Below are positions 11,417 through 23,400 of a stretch of 64,000 nucleotides of DNA, one piece after another. Numbering within the stretch: position 1 is the first letter of the stretch; each line of letters opens with the position of its first letter. Location of the stretch: contig CM074862.1 of assembly GCA_037501455.1 (NCBI GenBank), forward strand, positions 52,049,501 through 52,113,500, read 5' to 3'. This DNA is from Lantana camara (taxonomy: Eukaryota; Streptophyta; Magnoliopsida; Lamiales; Verbenaceae). The position numbers and the translations under genes were made by a program. The notes beneath the pieces are model-generated. The model did no database searches and had not been told where the DNA came from. It saw only the letters and a program-made list of their open reading frames with translations.

Positions 11417-12876
11417 ATATATATATAGATAAATGAAGAATATTTTATCACCTTGAAAACTTGATGCTTGATAGGGTGAGAATCTTAATATTTCAATTTA
11501 TCCTTGCTACTTGAAGTTGGTATGCTATAAATTATAATGAAGTGATAGTTGTTAGGCTAGTAAATAGTTAGTTTCCTACTTGAGCAATTGTTTAAACGCC
11601 TCAATCGAACAATCATGCTTAATTAATCAACTTAAGGGGAGGTATGTTTAATATTTGTAAAAACATGAATGTATGCAATGCCTGAGTTTGTATTGTAAGT
11701 ATGTTATGGAATTATAAAGTGTGACTTTATGTGATTAAATGCACATTGTAATTGTATCAACGTGCCGAGTATGTACAACAACTTTACTTAAAGTTATCCA
11801 TGATTAAGATTAGGCCTTTTATGCATACTTTGGATACTTTAATTGCCTAGATTGGATTTGAATACTTACTGTGGTTACTTAAATTTACTTTAGGGATAAA
11901 TATTTTTTCCCATCCGAACTATGCCCGTTTTTGCAATTTACCATCCAAACAAATTTTCATTGCAAACCGCTATCCAGCCTTTGCATTTGTGACAAAATGC
12001 CATCTAAACCATTTTTTTTGGTGGTTTTGGGGAAAAAAATTGACACGTGGCATTTTTCTAAAACATACACGTCAGACCAAACCACCTTCAGATGGCGTTT
12101 TGTCACAAATGCAAAGGTTGGATGGCGGTTTGCAATGAAAAATTGTTTGGATGGTAAATTACAAAAACGGGCATAGTTCGGATGGGAAAAAATATTTATC
12201 CCTTTACTTTATACGTATGTTTGTAAGTGTTGCTTATAAATGTGACCTTGGTGAACATTAATTTGCCTAATTTGACCACGACACCATATTAGAAGCACAT
12301 TAGGGACGCTTATGCATACCCTGATCTTTCGGAGCATTTGTCGTACGTCTTTGTTGTTCATTCTTGAGTCTGAGCCCTTTGTTTGTGTTCAGTTTGGTTC
12401 AGGTGCACCTGGGGTGGTGACAAGTGAGTCGTGCAGGTTCCAGGGTAGACCATTTGCTGTGTCTTCGGCTTTGTTTGGTACCAGGTGAGGTTAGGATATA
12501 CTTATACCCTGTTACAACATGCTCAGTTTATAAGCCTTATGTATATGTAGATATGTGCGAAGTACGTATTCTGCCGGTTTTGTCATATGATTTGATTTGA
12601 AAGTATAAACGCTATGTATGAGCCTATTTATGTTTAGTTTCGGTTTGATATGATTTTGAGGTCAGCATGTGTGATATGTACATACGATATGAGAAGTATG
12701 ATACGCATGAAATATGTTTGTCTGTCGGTCTGTAGCGGGATTTGAAAATTTAAATTTTGCACTTTGCCTTGGGCCCCAGAGATTGGTGCAAAGGAGCCCC
12801 GGGACGACATTGGGGTGTCGGGTTACTCCTGAGTCCGGTCTCCAGACTTATGATCACCCCAGAACCTACTAGGAGG
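11417..12876 (+). mobile_element. Left part of old LTR G
   Basis: There is no gene here. From about 12400 the sequence aligns with LTR H: a GAGCCCC-GGGACG block at 12775-12876, followed by CCTACTAGGAGG, matches H at 62231-62345. The homology resumes at 38722 after solo LTR F is removed. G is therefore an LTR of the H type split by F. Its 5' end is missing, probably because gypsy A inserted into it. The stretch also holds the MITE at 11893-12202. The part between 11417 and 11884 is AT-rich with nothing else recognisable. Confidence 0.65.
11893..12202. mobile_element. Mutator-type MITE with ~113-bp terminal inverted repeats
   Basis: A 310-bp foldback element. The left arm starts GGGATAAATATTTTTTCCC and the right arm is its near-exact reverse complement; pairing continues for about 113 bases per side, leaving a centre of about 85 bases. 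Perfect 9-bp target duplications TTTACTTTA lie at 11884-11892 and 12203-12211. A 9-bp duplication with long inverted repeats is typical of Mutator-like (MULE) non-autonomous elements. No transposase is encoded. The reading frame at 11931-12176 lies in the arms and is not a gene. Confidence 0.92.
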
Positions 12877-13846
12877 TGTAACGCCCCGGTTCCAGAGGAA
12901 CAGGTAAGCACGCCACGTGTGAGATTTTGAGCATAGGAATTTATTTTCATTCTTTAATTTCATAACATTCTTACGTGACATCTCATATTTTTATAAAATT
13001 CATGAAACATTATTTATATGAATTATGTGAATTCATATCATTGGAAAATTATTTTATATCATGGAAAAATATTTATTATGAAAAACAACTACCGAGAGTG
13101 TTTCAATTACGAAATTGTCCCTAAATATTCATTTCTTTAACTTTAGGGACTTAATTGCATAAGCTTTTAAGGGCTTAATTGATCATATTTCAAAAGTTAT
13201 ATCCTCAATTGCGTGGCTTGAATTCTTGGAGGTTTAATTGGCAAATTGGACATTTCACATATTTCAAAAATTGGATGCATCGTTATATTATCTCCAAGCT
13301 TCCATGATCTCATTTCATTCAAGAATTTCCCAACATATTTGCTTCCTTTCACTCTCGGTTCAGCAAGCTAAAAAGGGAAAAGAGATTTCAACCAATTTTC
13401 GTCAAGAATTTCAAGTAATAATCCCAAGTTTGGAAGTTGATCATCATCATCATCTATTTTCTCCATTTCTTTAGCTCAAGGTGGGTGTTTTGCATGAATT
13501 GATGATTTTGATCACATATTTGATATTTAGGGTTTGAGGATCATATGCTAAATGGATTATGTGTAGATGGAAGCATGATTATATGATTTTTTCTTTGAAT
13601 TATTACATGAATTCTTGCAAAATATAGGATTATATTTGAATATGGCCATGAACTTGAAACTTGGAATCCTTGATGATTTTCATGACTTGAGTGTTTATTT
13701 GGAATAATATTTCCCTGTTGAACATGTATACATGCATATTTCCAGAAATAATAGCATTTGGGGATCAGAACTTGAGTTTTTGTGGTTGTTTGTTGCTTCC
13801 CGTAGCTCTTCCCCTGTTTCTGCTCTGTTTTTCAGTTGCAGAAACT

Positions 13847-14079
13847 GGGAACGACCGTTCCCAGCCTCAAGGCATTGTGGGAACGGGCGTTCCCACTCTT
13901 TTAAACAAAAACAGGCGGCCGAGCCTGGGCACGGCCGTTCCCATTTTGGCCTGTGTACCGGAAGGACCGTTCCCAGCTAAAGGCGCGTTTTTTTAAAATT
14001 AAAATCGTTGGCGCGTTTTGAAGGGCCACGGGAACAGCCCTTCCCATTTACAAAGGGGAAGCCGGAACGGCCGTTCCCG
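13847..14079. repeat. Six palindromes of the type GGGAACG-NN-CGTTCCC
   Basis: Copies lie at 13847-13862 (perfect 7-base arms), 13877-13896 (perfect 9-base arms GTGGGAACG/CGTTCCCAC), 13927-13942, 13958-13974 and 14030-14045 (imperfect), and 14064-14077 (perfect 14-bp palindrome). Most of the cluster is present a second time at 33584-33783 because this part of F is duplicated there. Function unknown. Confidence 0.88.
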
Positions 14080-14542
14080 TACGTCTGACAGAACAAAAGT
14101 TTCTACACAAAATTAAAATTTTAGCACCATGATCCGATGATTTCTTTGACCCCGAATTGCTATTATATGATTGATTATGTGCCAAAACAAGATGTTTTCA
14201 TACCACATTGCATATTGCTCGTCGTCTCGTTGCATTTTCGCCGTTCGTCATATTTGGTCCATTTTGAGTCATGTCTTACGTATACACGTCGTGTTTGCAC
14301 AGGTCACGAGGTCGTGGACGAGGAGAAGGCTCCCTAGAGCATATCCTTGTTTTGTTTTGTAAGAAAAGGTGAGGTTTGTTTTAGGTATATAGATGTGACA
14401 GCCCGATTCGGGACCGGATCAAAAAAGGTAAACTAAGGGCGACGTAAGGGCGTTTATAGAACTTGATCCGTATTTTAGATAAATCATATCATGCATCCCT
14501 ACATGAATTGAGTGCTCATATGTGATATTAGGTGACCAAAGA

Positions 14543-14566
14543 GGGGGGGGGGGGGGGGGGGGGGGG
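14543..14566 (+). repeat. G24 homopolymer in gypsy B LTR
   Basis: An uninterrupted run of 24 G near the LTR start. The right LTR has 13 G at the matching place (34243-34255), so the tract has changed length since insertion. It could form G-quadruplexes and is prone to sequencing length errors. Confidence 0.9.
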
Positions 14567-15169
14567 AAACTACCTTTAAACCCTATAAGCACTACTTATT
14601 TCCGAACCGGCACTATACCGTTTTATTCAAGAGACCTCAAAGAACCTATACCTACTTTCTTGGAAATTTTCAACTCTCTTTTCAATGCTTTGAGGTTTCG
14701 TTTATGTGTCCAGAGCAATTTAAGAATTTATTTTCAAATAAGAATTCCCGTCGGTAAGAAATATTTCCTTCGTTAGAATGATTTAGCCCTTGAGATCATC
14801 ACCATAACGTTCCTCAAATTTTTCTACATTTTTGGAAAGCCTTTCGGATCTTCAAATCTTATCCTAGTATTTATTTCATAATTTAATTAATTTTCGAAAT
14901 TCAAGAAAATCAAATCTTCCGAAGCTTATAACTTTTAAACCGTACGTCCGATTTCGACCCGTGAGTAACCTTTTCGAAGCTAATTTTATTTCCTAGCTCT
15001 TGGACACTTTTCCAACTTCAAAAATACACAGGAGAAAGGTGAAATTACCAGAATACCCCTGCTGTGACAATTATGTAAAGAAGGAAACCTATTTTTGGAA
15101 ATTTCATAAAGTACCCCACCTTAAGTCCCTAAAATAAATATTATTTGCACTTTGGTCCTTCCCAACAAC

Positions 15170-15177
15170 TATAAATA
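15170..15177 (+). promoter_or_regulatory. Probable LTR promoter TATA box (gypsy B)
   Basis: CAACAACTATAAATAAGTG holds a TATAAATA, followed at about 30 bases by a pyrimidine-rich stretch (TCATTTTGTGCTCACTCC) suited to transcription start. The right LTR has it at 34859-34866. The E3 5' LTR keeps the same context on the minus strand at 57567-57574. Conservation in diverged LTRs supports a real promoter. Confidence 0.65.
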
Positions 15178-15700
15178 AGTGTGTTGGGGTCTCATTTTGT
15201 GCTCACTCCATTCTCTTCCTCTCCCCCTAGTGGCCGAACTCTTCCCCCCTTTTAAGGTTAGTTTTCTTATTTTTTATGTTTTAATTAGTTTAATTTATGT
15301 TTTAATTTGTGTTTTATTTTATGTTTTAATTTATTTATTAATTATGCTAGGTTTAGGATTTAATTTATGTTTTATTTTGTGCATGAATTATGTGATTTAA
15401 TTTATGCTTTAATTATTCATCAATTATGAATTATATTTCTTATAGTATAGTTTATTATGAAATGTGTTACATAATTTAATTTTGTGACAAATTAATTATG
15501 TGACAATTATGCTAGCATGTTATATGTTACATTTTAATTATTTTATGATCATACTTAAGTAATTTAATTTATTTCATGATTTAATTAAATGTTACATGTT
15601 ATTTAATGTTACATAATTAAGGTATAACCTATAGTTTTAAATGTTACATGTTTAATTAATTGTTACATATAATTATACTTGACCAATTGATATATGTTAT

Positions 15701-15999
15701 AGTATACATGTATAATATACGTATACGTATTTGATTCCAATACGTATAAATACGTGTATACTTTCGTATAAATACTATGTGTATTTCCCTAATAAATACG
15801 TATGTACTTTTGTATAAATACCGTATGTATTCTAGTATAAATACCGCATGTATTCTTGTATAAATACTGTATGTACCTTGTATAAATACTGTATAAATAC
15901 GGGAGGCATCCCCGTATAAATACCGTATACATACTATATAAATACACGTACACATACAGTATAAGTATAGTATACATACAGTATATATACCGTATACTT
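15701..15999. repeat. GTATAAATAC quasi-palindromic array
   Basis: About ten imperfect copies of GTATAAATAC/GTATACATAC, with a common ~24-bp spacing, fill this stretch. Many contain TATAAATA, a TATA-box consensus. The right LTR has the array at 35391-35711 with one extra ~20-bp unit. The 137-residue minus-strand frame here translates only the repeat. Confidence 0.88.
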
Positions 16000-16004
16000 G
16001 AATA

Positions 16005-16068
16005 GTGACCTTTGACCCTTGACCTTTGACTTTGACTTTGACTTTGACTTTGACCTTGACCTTGACCA
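16005..16068 (+). repeat. (TTTGAC)n array, W-box-like
   Basis: Ten TGAC cores in 64 bp, mostly TTTGAC or TTGACC. TTGAC(C/T) is the core bound by plant WRKY factors. The right LTR has the same array at 35717-35779, and the E3 LTRs carry AAAGTCAAAGGTCA arrays near 49977-50020 and 56790-56825 on the opposite strand. Regulation by WRKY proteins is an inference only. Confidence 0.85.
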
Positions 16069-17282
16069 AGAATTTTGACTTTTAACCTAATTGATCATTT
16101 CAAAGAGACGAATTCAACGGTCAAAGCCTTTTTCGAAAATTCTCAAAAACAAGGGATCAAAGTAGATTTCAAAGTTCACATTGGGGTTGTTCTAAGACCC
16201 TAAGAACATACCCCTAAGCTTTTGATACGAGCTTTCTAATGAGACTAATCGTTTGCCCGAATTCTTTCTTCGGGAAAGACTATCCCTTGTTTAAATGTGT
16301 CGTATTCTTTTCAATCTTACACTTCAATACTTGACTACCCGCACTCAATCATGCATCATTAATCATGTGTGGGACTCAGACCCTTAAGCTCATAGTAGTC
16401 TGTCACTTACAGGAGATAATACCGAGTTCTGGGATCCGCAGGGTACTGTGTGAACCCCATCTTCTACCAACTATCAGCTTATCTAAATAAATAGGTGAGG
16501 TTTAAACTATTTCAACTGGAACCATGAATATTCCTTCGTTTTCAAATGATTTCAAAATCAACGCCTTCGGGTGCAAAGATTCCTATCTTTCAAGTTAACG
16601 TTTTCCCGTTTGGGACAATGCTTCGAGTTTAAAGTCAATGATCTCTGATATACGTTCTGTTCACTGTTATACTGCTTAGATTAAAGGTTCAGTCATCTGA
16701 ACGCTGTGTGCTTATGCACCTTTGTTATTCTGAAAGCAAACTTTGGAAACTTTGTTATGTTGGGCCCTGGCGGTATGGTTAGTAGTAGACCGGGAGGCGT
16801 GCGCCAATGGCTACTATGATACTGGCCGCCATAATGACCTTGATGATGGTTTAATCGGAGGTTGGTTACTCCACATCGAAGGTCGGGAGAGGTGGTAAAT
16901 TCCTCCCGTTTTGCACGTCACCGCGGGGTAGCTCCCTGTGCGCGACAATAAGGGGAGAAGGGGTGGTGCATGTGATTATGGGTGTCGGGGTCCTAACGGA
17001 TCTCGATACCAACTTTGTAAATATTTTGAGGAGTAAAGGATGGATATGGCCTAGCTTGCGGGCAAACTTTGATTTTAAAGTCTGGTTCATACTTTTGGAA
17101 AATATCCCGTACCCTGTTCCCCGTTTTAAAGTATATATGAACCAGAACCTCTGATGTGTGTGCTTGTGAAAAAATCCCGTTTTAAGATAAAAGAGTTTCT
17201 TTCCGATTTGAGGAAAGTCACTAAGAAAGTCTTTCAAAACCCTTCCAGTCCAATTACTCTTTCTTACTGCAAATTACCTCAC

Positions 17283-17300
17283 TTAGTCCCTTTTGACTAA
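17283..17300 (+). promoter_or_regulatory. Conserved LTR stem-loop (gypsy B copy)
   Basis: Arms TTAGTC and GACTAA enclose a six-base loop, preceded by ACCTCAC and followed by GGTTTCAGGTAGG at about 17328-17340. The same element is at 36995-37012 in the right LTR. Confidence 0.6.
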
Positions 17301-17587
17301 TACCTCTTCCCTGTTTTCTGACCTCATGGTTTCAGGTAGGCAGCCCGGCGCTTCCTAGAGGTATCTTGAAGCTGTAGGAGGTCTTTTGTTAAGTCAGTTT
17401 GCTAGTTACTTTTCCTTTGTTCTGCATAGTCGTGGTTACCTCTACCTTTACGTTGCATGTTTTACTATGAGAACTTGTTCAGGCTACGAACTGAATTACT
17501 TGGACTCCGTTTTTATTATGTTCCTTTGTTTTCCTATTGGACTAAGGTTTTATGTTAATATTATGGCTACTTGCTTCTGTGGTTATG

Positions 17588-17759
17588 CATATACTACTGT
17601 GTTGCATTCATGTTTTCAAAAGTTTAAAATTATTCTGAAATTCCGCTGCGTTGGCAACACTGGTTACTCTGATCATATACTACTGTGTTGCATTCATGTT
17701 TTCAAAAGTTTAAAATTATTCTGAAATTCCGCTGCGTTGGCAACACTGGTTACTCTGAT
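17588..17759. repeat. 86-bp tandem duplication in gypsy B LTR
   Basis: Unit starting CATATACTACTGTG at 17588 and again at 17674, apparently identical. The right LTR has both units at 37300-37385 and 37386-37471, so the duplication predates insertion. Confidence 0.95.
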
Positions 17760-17870
17760 CTTTGTTATGTTCTGTCCGTTCGCCGAAGTATCTCTCGAGT
17801 AATAAAGCTTCCTAGTTACTTGGGTGATAAAACGGTGCGGGGTTGTGGCGTTGGGGCGCTACAGCTAAGG

Positions 17871-17883
17871 TGGTATCAGAGCC
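17871..17883 (+). other. Primer-binding site of gypsy B
   Basis: TGGTATCAGAGCC, matching initiator methionine tRNA, seven bases after the left LTR end at 17863. It fixes the LTR boundary and the plus orientation. Confidence 0.93.
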
Positions 17884-18540
17884 TCAGGTTGAGTAAGAAG
17901 AGACTTAACCTGGGAGCTCGAAGCACAGAGGATGTTTTGGGTTTACTTACTCTACATCTTGGTATTCATATCTGTGCTTACTCTGTAGTTATGGACAGTG
18001 CGAGTCTGCGTGCTTTCACTATAGTTATGGACAGCCTGAGTCAGCGAGAGCAGGATGAGGCATATTTTGAGGAGCTTGAGCCCCCTCGTACAGTAGCAGT
18101 AGTTCGTCGGGGTAGGGCCCGTTACTATACATGGCAGCGAGCGCAGGAGAGGGGACACCCAGGGTATTCATACCCCAATAGGGTCGTTCATCAGCTGGAA
18201 ACTGAACGGGATGAATACCTACAGGATAGCTTGAGATTGAGAGAGGTTCAGCTGGAGGCTATTCGTTACCATGATTTGGCAGCACAGCACCGGACTGATC
18301 GGGATATTGCCCGGGAGCATGCCAGAGAGATGGAGGCTCGATTGACAGAGGAGCGCCAGGCCAGAGCCCAGCAGGCGTCCCGTCTTGCACAGTTAGAGGC
18401 AGACTTGGCATATATGACTACTGATAGGGATTTTGCTATGGAGATGCACCATCGTTATCAGAGCCGGATTAGGGCCCGACTTTGTGAGACTTTCTACCTC
18501 ACCGATGAGCAGGCGGCTTTGGAGTACGAGGGACCAGTAC

Positions 18541-20474
18541 TGTTGGAAAACACGAATCAGAAAGCAGCGGAATTTAAAAAAAATTTCCCAACAAAAGGAT
18601 CTTGGACTCGCAATCGTGTAACCAAATTCGTAAAGATAGAAAACTTACTTTTCTTTTATTCTTTCTTGAAGCGTTTCAAGCCACCCAAGAACGCTCTTCT
18701 CGCGGCTTGATCCCCTCTCCTTGGTAAAGCTCGAATCTTCAAACTTCTAACTTGAAGTCTCTAGAGAAAGTCCACCAACTTGATCACAATCTAACTAGTA
18801 AGGATGCTAGTTCTCTAGTTAGTGTTTAGGCTTAACCTAGGGTTTAATATAATCTTGGAGAAAGGAAGGTGTTCAACACATGAACCAAAAGAATTGTCAA
18901 TTAGCTCTAAAGGGGAGCTCGAGCTCCCCTATATATAGGAGGGAGTGCCGATCCAAATCCTTGTTGGACAAGGATTTGGTTCCTCTCTCTCCTATTACTT
19001 GATTATCAAGTATTTTCCAACTTTGACTTTGAATTCTAATTCTAGTCAACTTTCAAGAGAGCTAAGAATATCCAAACTATTTTTGGATAATTTTATACTT
19101 TATTTATTATAAAATAAATAACTTATTTTTATCTAATTAATTAATTCGTAATTAATTAACTAGATTATTTTCTCCAAAATTAGACTTTCTTTTTAATTCA
19201 AAATTAAACCAAAGTCTATTAAATAATTAACACATTAATTATTTAACATCACATAATCACGTGTGGCACACGTGTCTTAATTACACGTGTCCAATCACGT
19301 GAGCCACACGTGTGATTTCACACGTGTGGAACCCCTTAGGCTCGATTAACTCGTTTAATCATTTTTAAGCCTCAACTCATGTAACCAAGTTGTTGTGTGT
19401 GACCCTCTAGGTTCTCAATTCAATTAGCAGTGACCCCAATTAATTAATTCACTAATTAATTAATCAGTCCACAGATTAAACGACCATAGTCTAGCAATAG
19501 GTGTTTAACCCCTAGCTGAATTGGAATGTTCGGATTCGACAGAACCTTTAAGTCATTGATTCATGTGAGATACAATCCTCCTACTTACTATCTCTCCACC
19601 AAGATCTAGGGCAAGAGAATAATCAGAACCCTAATAATCCGGTCTTAAAGCTAAGTGCATTTCATATCCATTTGATCTCAATCCAAGAAACCCTTTTCTT
19701 GATGTCTTGATCTACTGCCTTGGCCAAGGACTCCATATGGCATATGAATGACTTACACAATAAGAGATCACCTTGCAAATGCAAGTGTAGGTCCTATCTT
19801 GATTCTCATTCACTTTCATGAGTCACTTGTGCAGCCCCAGCATAAGCCTTGCATCAGTTGTCTAAGGCGACACCCTTTAAAGCTTATACCTAAGACTACA
19901 GAGTTAACTCATAAAGTGACAAGGAACCTCAAGTCTAAGGATCAGTTAATCACATCAATGACTCGTGAGATATTTCCTAATCTGGAAGTTTCCATTTCCT
20001 GAAATAGAAACTTCCTTTCCCATTTAGGAATGTTCTCACACGGGGCACCTCAGTGAACTTACTTATTAAAGTAAGCACCCTTATGTATCACGCACGTATC
20101 AACTATACACTTTGCACCTCCATGAAACAAGGTGGTCCTTCTTAAGGGCGTGATCCCACAAGCAAGCCTTAGAGGAGTCAGGTTGACACTCCCACTGTCT
20201 GTAGGACTCATCGGCTTGGAGTATTTTACTAATCATGACTTATGTGATATAGGGCTCGTTTCATGAACCATTTCACCTAAATGGTAGAGTCCTAAAGTCA
20301 TCAGGATTAGGGGAGTTCTCATACATGCACAGCTAAAGTAAACGCATACCAAACAAGAGCATATAAAGAAGTGTTGCCTCAATTCGTTATTTTATTCAAA
20401 GATTGTCTGTGATTACAATAAGGAAAAGCACAAAGCGGATATACAATCGGCTTTCTAGGGCACTATTCCTAACA
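18541..20474 (-). mobile_element. 3' LTR of the copia element
   Basis: 1934 bp with TG...CA ends: plus-strand start TGTTGGAAAACACG, end ATTCCTAACA. It lies downstream of the coding region on the minus strand. It carries the same TATA box (18930-18937), 20-bp palindrome (18911-18930) and six G-boxes (19258-19326) as the 5' LTR. No gene is inside; the frame at 19748-20002 is LTR sequence. Confidence 0.96.
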
Positions 20475-20486
20475 ATCTCCCACTTG
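20475..20486 (-). other. Polypurine tract of the copia element
   Basis: On the minus strand AAGTGGGAGAT lies directly before the LTR start TGTTAGGAATAG, as expected for plus-strand priming. The polyprotein stop is only a few bases upstream, so coding sequence runs almost to the tract. Confidence 0.85.
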
Positions 20487-20490
20487 CCCG

Positions 20491-23400
20491 TCAAAGCCAT
20501 TCTAAAGCTACTCTAAGTCCCATCTTCTGAAGATGACCTTGGAAAGCTTCTTGACTAAGGGGTTTAGTAAGTGGAACTGCCACGTTCTCTGCTGATGTGA
20601 CCCTCTCAATTAGCACATCTCCTCTTTTGATAATATCATGGATTAGGTGATACTTCCTCATAATGTGCTTGGTCCGTTGGTGAGATCTTGGTTCTCTTGC
20701 TTGAGCAACCGCCCCAGTGTTGTCACAAAACACAGTAATGGGGTCTTTCATGCTAGGAACAACATTCAACTCTTGAATGAAGTTTCTAATCCAAACACCT
20801 TCCTTAGCTGCATCATTTGCAGCTAAGTATTCGGCCTCAGTGGTCGAATCTGCAGTGGTTGTTTGCTTGGAACTCTTCCAACTCACTGCTCCGCCGTTTA
20901 GGCAGAAAATGTATCCTGACATTGACTTAAAATCATCTAAGTCAGATGCAAAGCTTGCATCGCAGTATCCTTCGACAGTAAGATCTTTCTGACCTCCGTA
21001 AACTAAGAATAAATCTTTAGTACTTTTCAAGTACTTAAGAATATTCTTCACGGCAGCCCAGTGACCATCTCCAGGGTCAGATTGGAAACGACTCGTTACA
21101 CTAAGTGCATAAGCCACATCCGGTCGAGTACATAACATTGCATACATTATGCTACCTATTGCTGATGCATAAGGTGTATGAGTCATTCTTTCTTTCTCAA
21201 GGTTAGTCTTAGGACACATCTTCTTTGAAAGACATGTTCCTACACTCATAGGAAGGTTCTTAACCTTTGCTGACTCCATATTGAATCTCTTCAATACTTT
21301 GTCAATGTACATCGACTGTGATAGTCCTATTAACCTTCTAGATCTATCTCTATAGATTTTAATTCCAAGGATATAGGATGCATCACCAAGATCTTTCATC
21401 TCGAATTGGTTCGATAACCATAACTTAGTCACTTTCATGTCATCCTTCGAATTCCCAATAAGAAGGATGTCATCAACATAAAGTACTAAGAATTGCACTG
21501 AGGTCTCCAATTCCTTTCTATACACACATGATTCATTCGAAATTTGGGTGAAGCCAAACGCTTTGACCGATTCATCAAATCGAATGTTCCAATTCCTAGA
21601 AGCCTGTTTCGATCCATAGATTGATCTTTGGAGTTTGCAAACCTTTTGCTCACTCCCACTGAATGTGAAACCTATGGGTTGCTCCATATAAATGTCTTTA
21701 TCAATGTCACCATTGAGAAAGGCAGTTTTCACATCCATTTGCCATATCTCATAGTCATAATATGCAGCAATGGCAAGCATGATTCGAATGGACTTTTGCA
21801 TTGCAACTGGTGAAAAGGTTTCGTCAAAGTCCACGCCGGGTCTTTGAGTGAATCCTTTTGCAACCAGTCTTGCTTTGTAGGCTGCAATGCTTCCATCAAC
21901 TCCAAGCTTTCTCTTAAAGATCCATTTGCAACCTGTGGGTTTGACCCCATCAGGCAAATCTACCAAGGTCCAAACTTGGTTGGAGTTCATGGAGTCCATT
22001 TCGGATTTCATGGCTTCTATCCACTGTTCAGAGTCAGAATCTGAAAGTGCCTCCTCATATGTTGAAGGATCATTATCCTTTTGAGAGATTTCATGGAAGA
22101 ATCCATACCATCTCTCCGACTGTCTAGGAGTGCGTTCAGAACGCCTTAGAGGAGGATTTACATGTGTATCGAAATTCATGATTGGTTGTAGTTGATCAGT
22201 AGGGGACGTCTCTTCAGTGGGTGGCGTGGGGTTACTTTGTACTTCTTCTAATTCTATGATCTTTCCTTTCTTTTCTTTAAGGAACGGTTCCTCAAGAAAA
22301 GTGGCATTTCTGGAAACAAACACCTTTTGCTCAGATTGATCATAGAAGTAGTATCCTATGGATTCCTTAGGATAACCTACAAAGTAGCATAAGTTAGAAC
22401 AAGATTCTAACTTATCTCCCACTGTCCTCTTCACGTAAGCAGGACAACCCCAAATTCTTAAGTAAGAATAACTAGGGATTTTACCATGCCACATTTCATA
22501 GGGCGTTTTAGGGACTGACTTAGAGGGAACTAGATTCAGAATCTTTGCTGCACTTTCTAGGGCATAACCCCAGAAGGAAGGTGGTAAGTCAGTGAAACTC
22601 ATCATGGAACGAACCATATCAAGTAGGGTTCGATTCCTTCTCTCAGAAACTCCATTAAGCTGAGGAGTTCCCGTAGGAGTCCACTGAGAGATAATCCCAT
22701 TATCCTTGAGATGATTAAGGAATTCTTCACTAAGATATTCGCCTCCTCGATCAGATCGAAGTGCTTTTATCTTGTGACCAGTTTGGTTCTCAACCTCCTT
22801 TTGAAATTCTAAGAATTTCTCAAAAGCTTCAGATTTATACTTCATTAAGTATACATAACCATACCGACTAAAGTCATCAGTAAAGGTTATGAAGTACTGA
22901 TGATTGTTTCTAGTGCTTACACTAAGCGGTCCACAAACATCAGTATGGATCAAATCCAAAACCTTAGTGGCACGTTCCACAGTTCCTTTAAAAGGGACTT
23001 TGGACATTTTTCCTTTGAGACAGGATTCGCAAGAAGTTAACTCTTTGAGATCATTTTCAGAGAATGATCCTAAAGTGTTTATCTTGCTAATTCTGTTCTT
23101 GGAAATGTGTCCTAATCTAGCGTGCCATAAGGGAGCTGAAACTTTGTCATCTCTCTTACGCTTCGTTTCTCGTTGTATATTCATAATATTGATATTTTGA
23201 GTTAGGTAAAGTCCATTACTTAGAGTACCGATGTGAACGGAAGAGTTGTTCCGTTTGATAAAATATTTACCATTCTTAATATAAGTTTCATAACCTTCAC
23301 AATCTAATATTGGAACTGAAATTATATTACGAATAATGCTCGGTACATAAAGGACTTTATTTAATACTAACTCAAAACTACCTAAATCTAATCTAATTGT

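Larger units (their letters stand above)
14394..17863 (+). mobile_element. Left (5') LTR of gypsy B
   Basis: A 3470-bp LTR from TGTGACAGCCCG to GGGGCGCTACA, followed by a primer site. It contains, in order, a G24 run, a TATA box at 15170-15177, an AT-rich stretch, a GTATAAATAC array (15701-15999), a TGAC array (16005-16068), a GC-richer block (16760-16990), a conserved stem-loop (17283-17300) and an 86-bp tandem duplication (17588-17759). E3 LTRs on the other strand share the TATA region, both arrays and the GC-richer block, so B and E3 belong to related subfamilies. Reading frames inside it are by-products. Confidence 0.92.

Noticed and set aside
13881..14393. Sequence before the left LTR of gypsy B as element 3' internal sequence or an extension of the LTR
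   Set aside because: It has no polypurine tract, is continuous with solo LTR F, and the ATAGA duplication places the LTR edge at 14394; the second copy at 33584 is better explained by duplication.
15656..16069. 137-residue minus-strand frame of Tyr/Ile repeats
   Set aside because: It translates the GTATAAATAC and TTTGAC arrays; the right LTR has the same by-product and E3 has similar ones.
17871..17883. tRNA genes at the TGGTATCAGAGC sites
   Set aside because: Only the 12-14 bases complementary to the tRNA 3' end are present, always at LTR ends; no cloverleaf.
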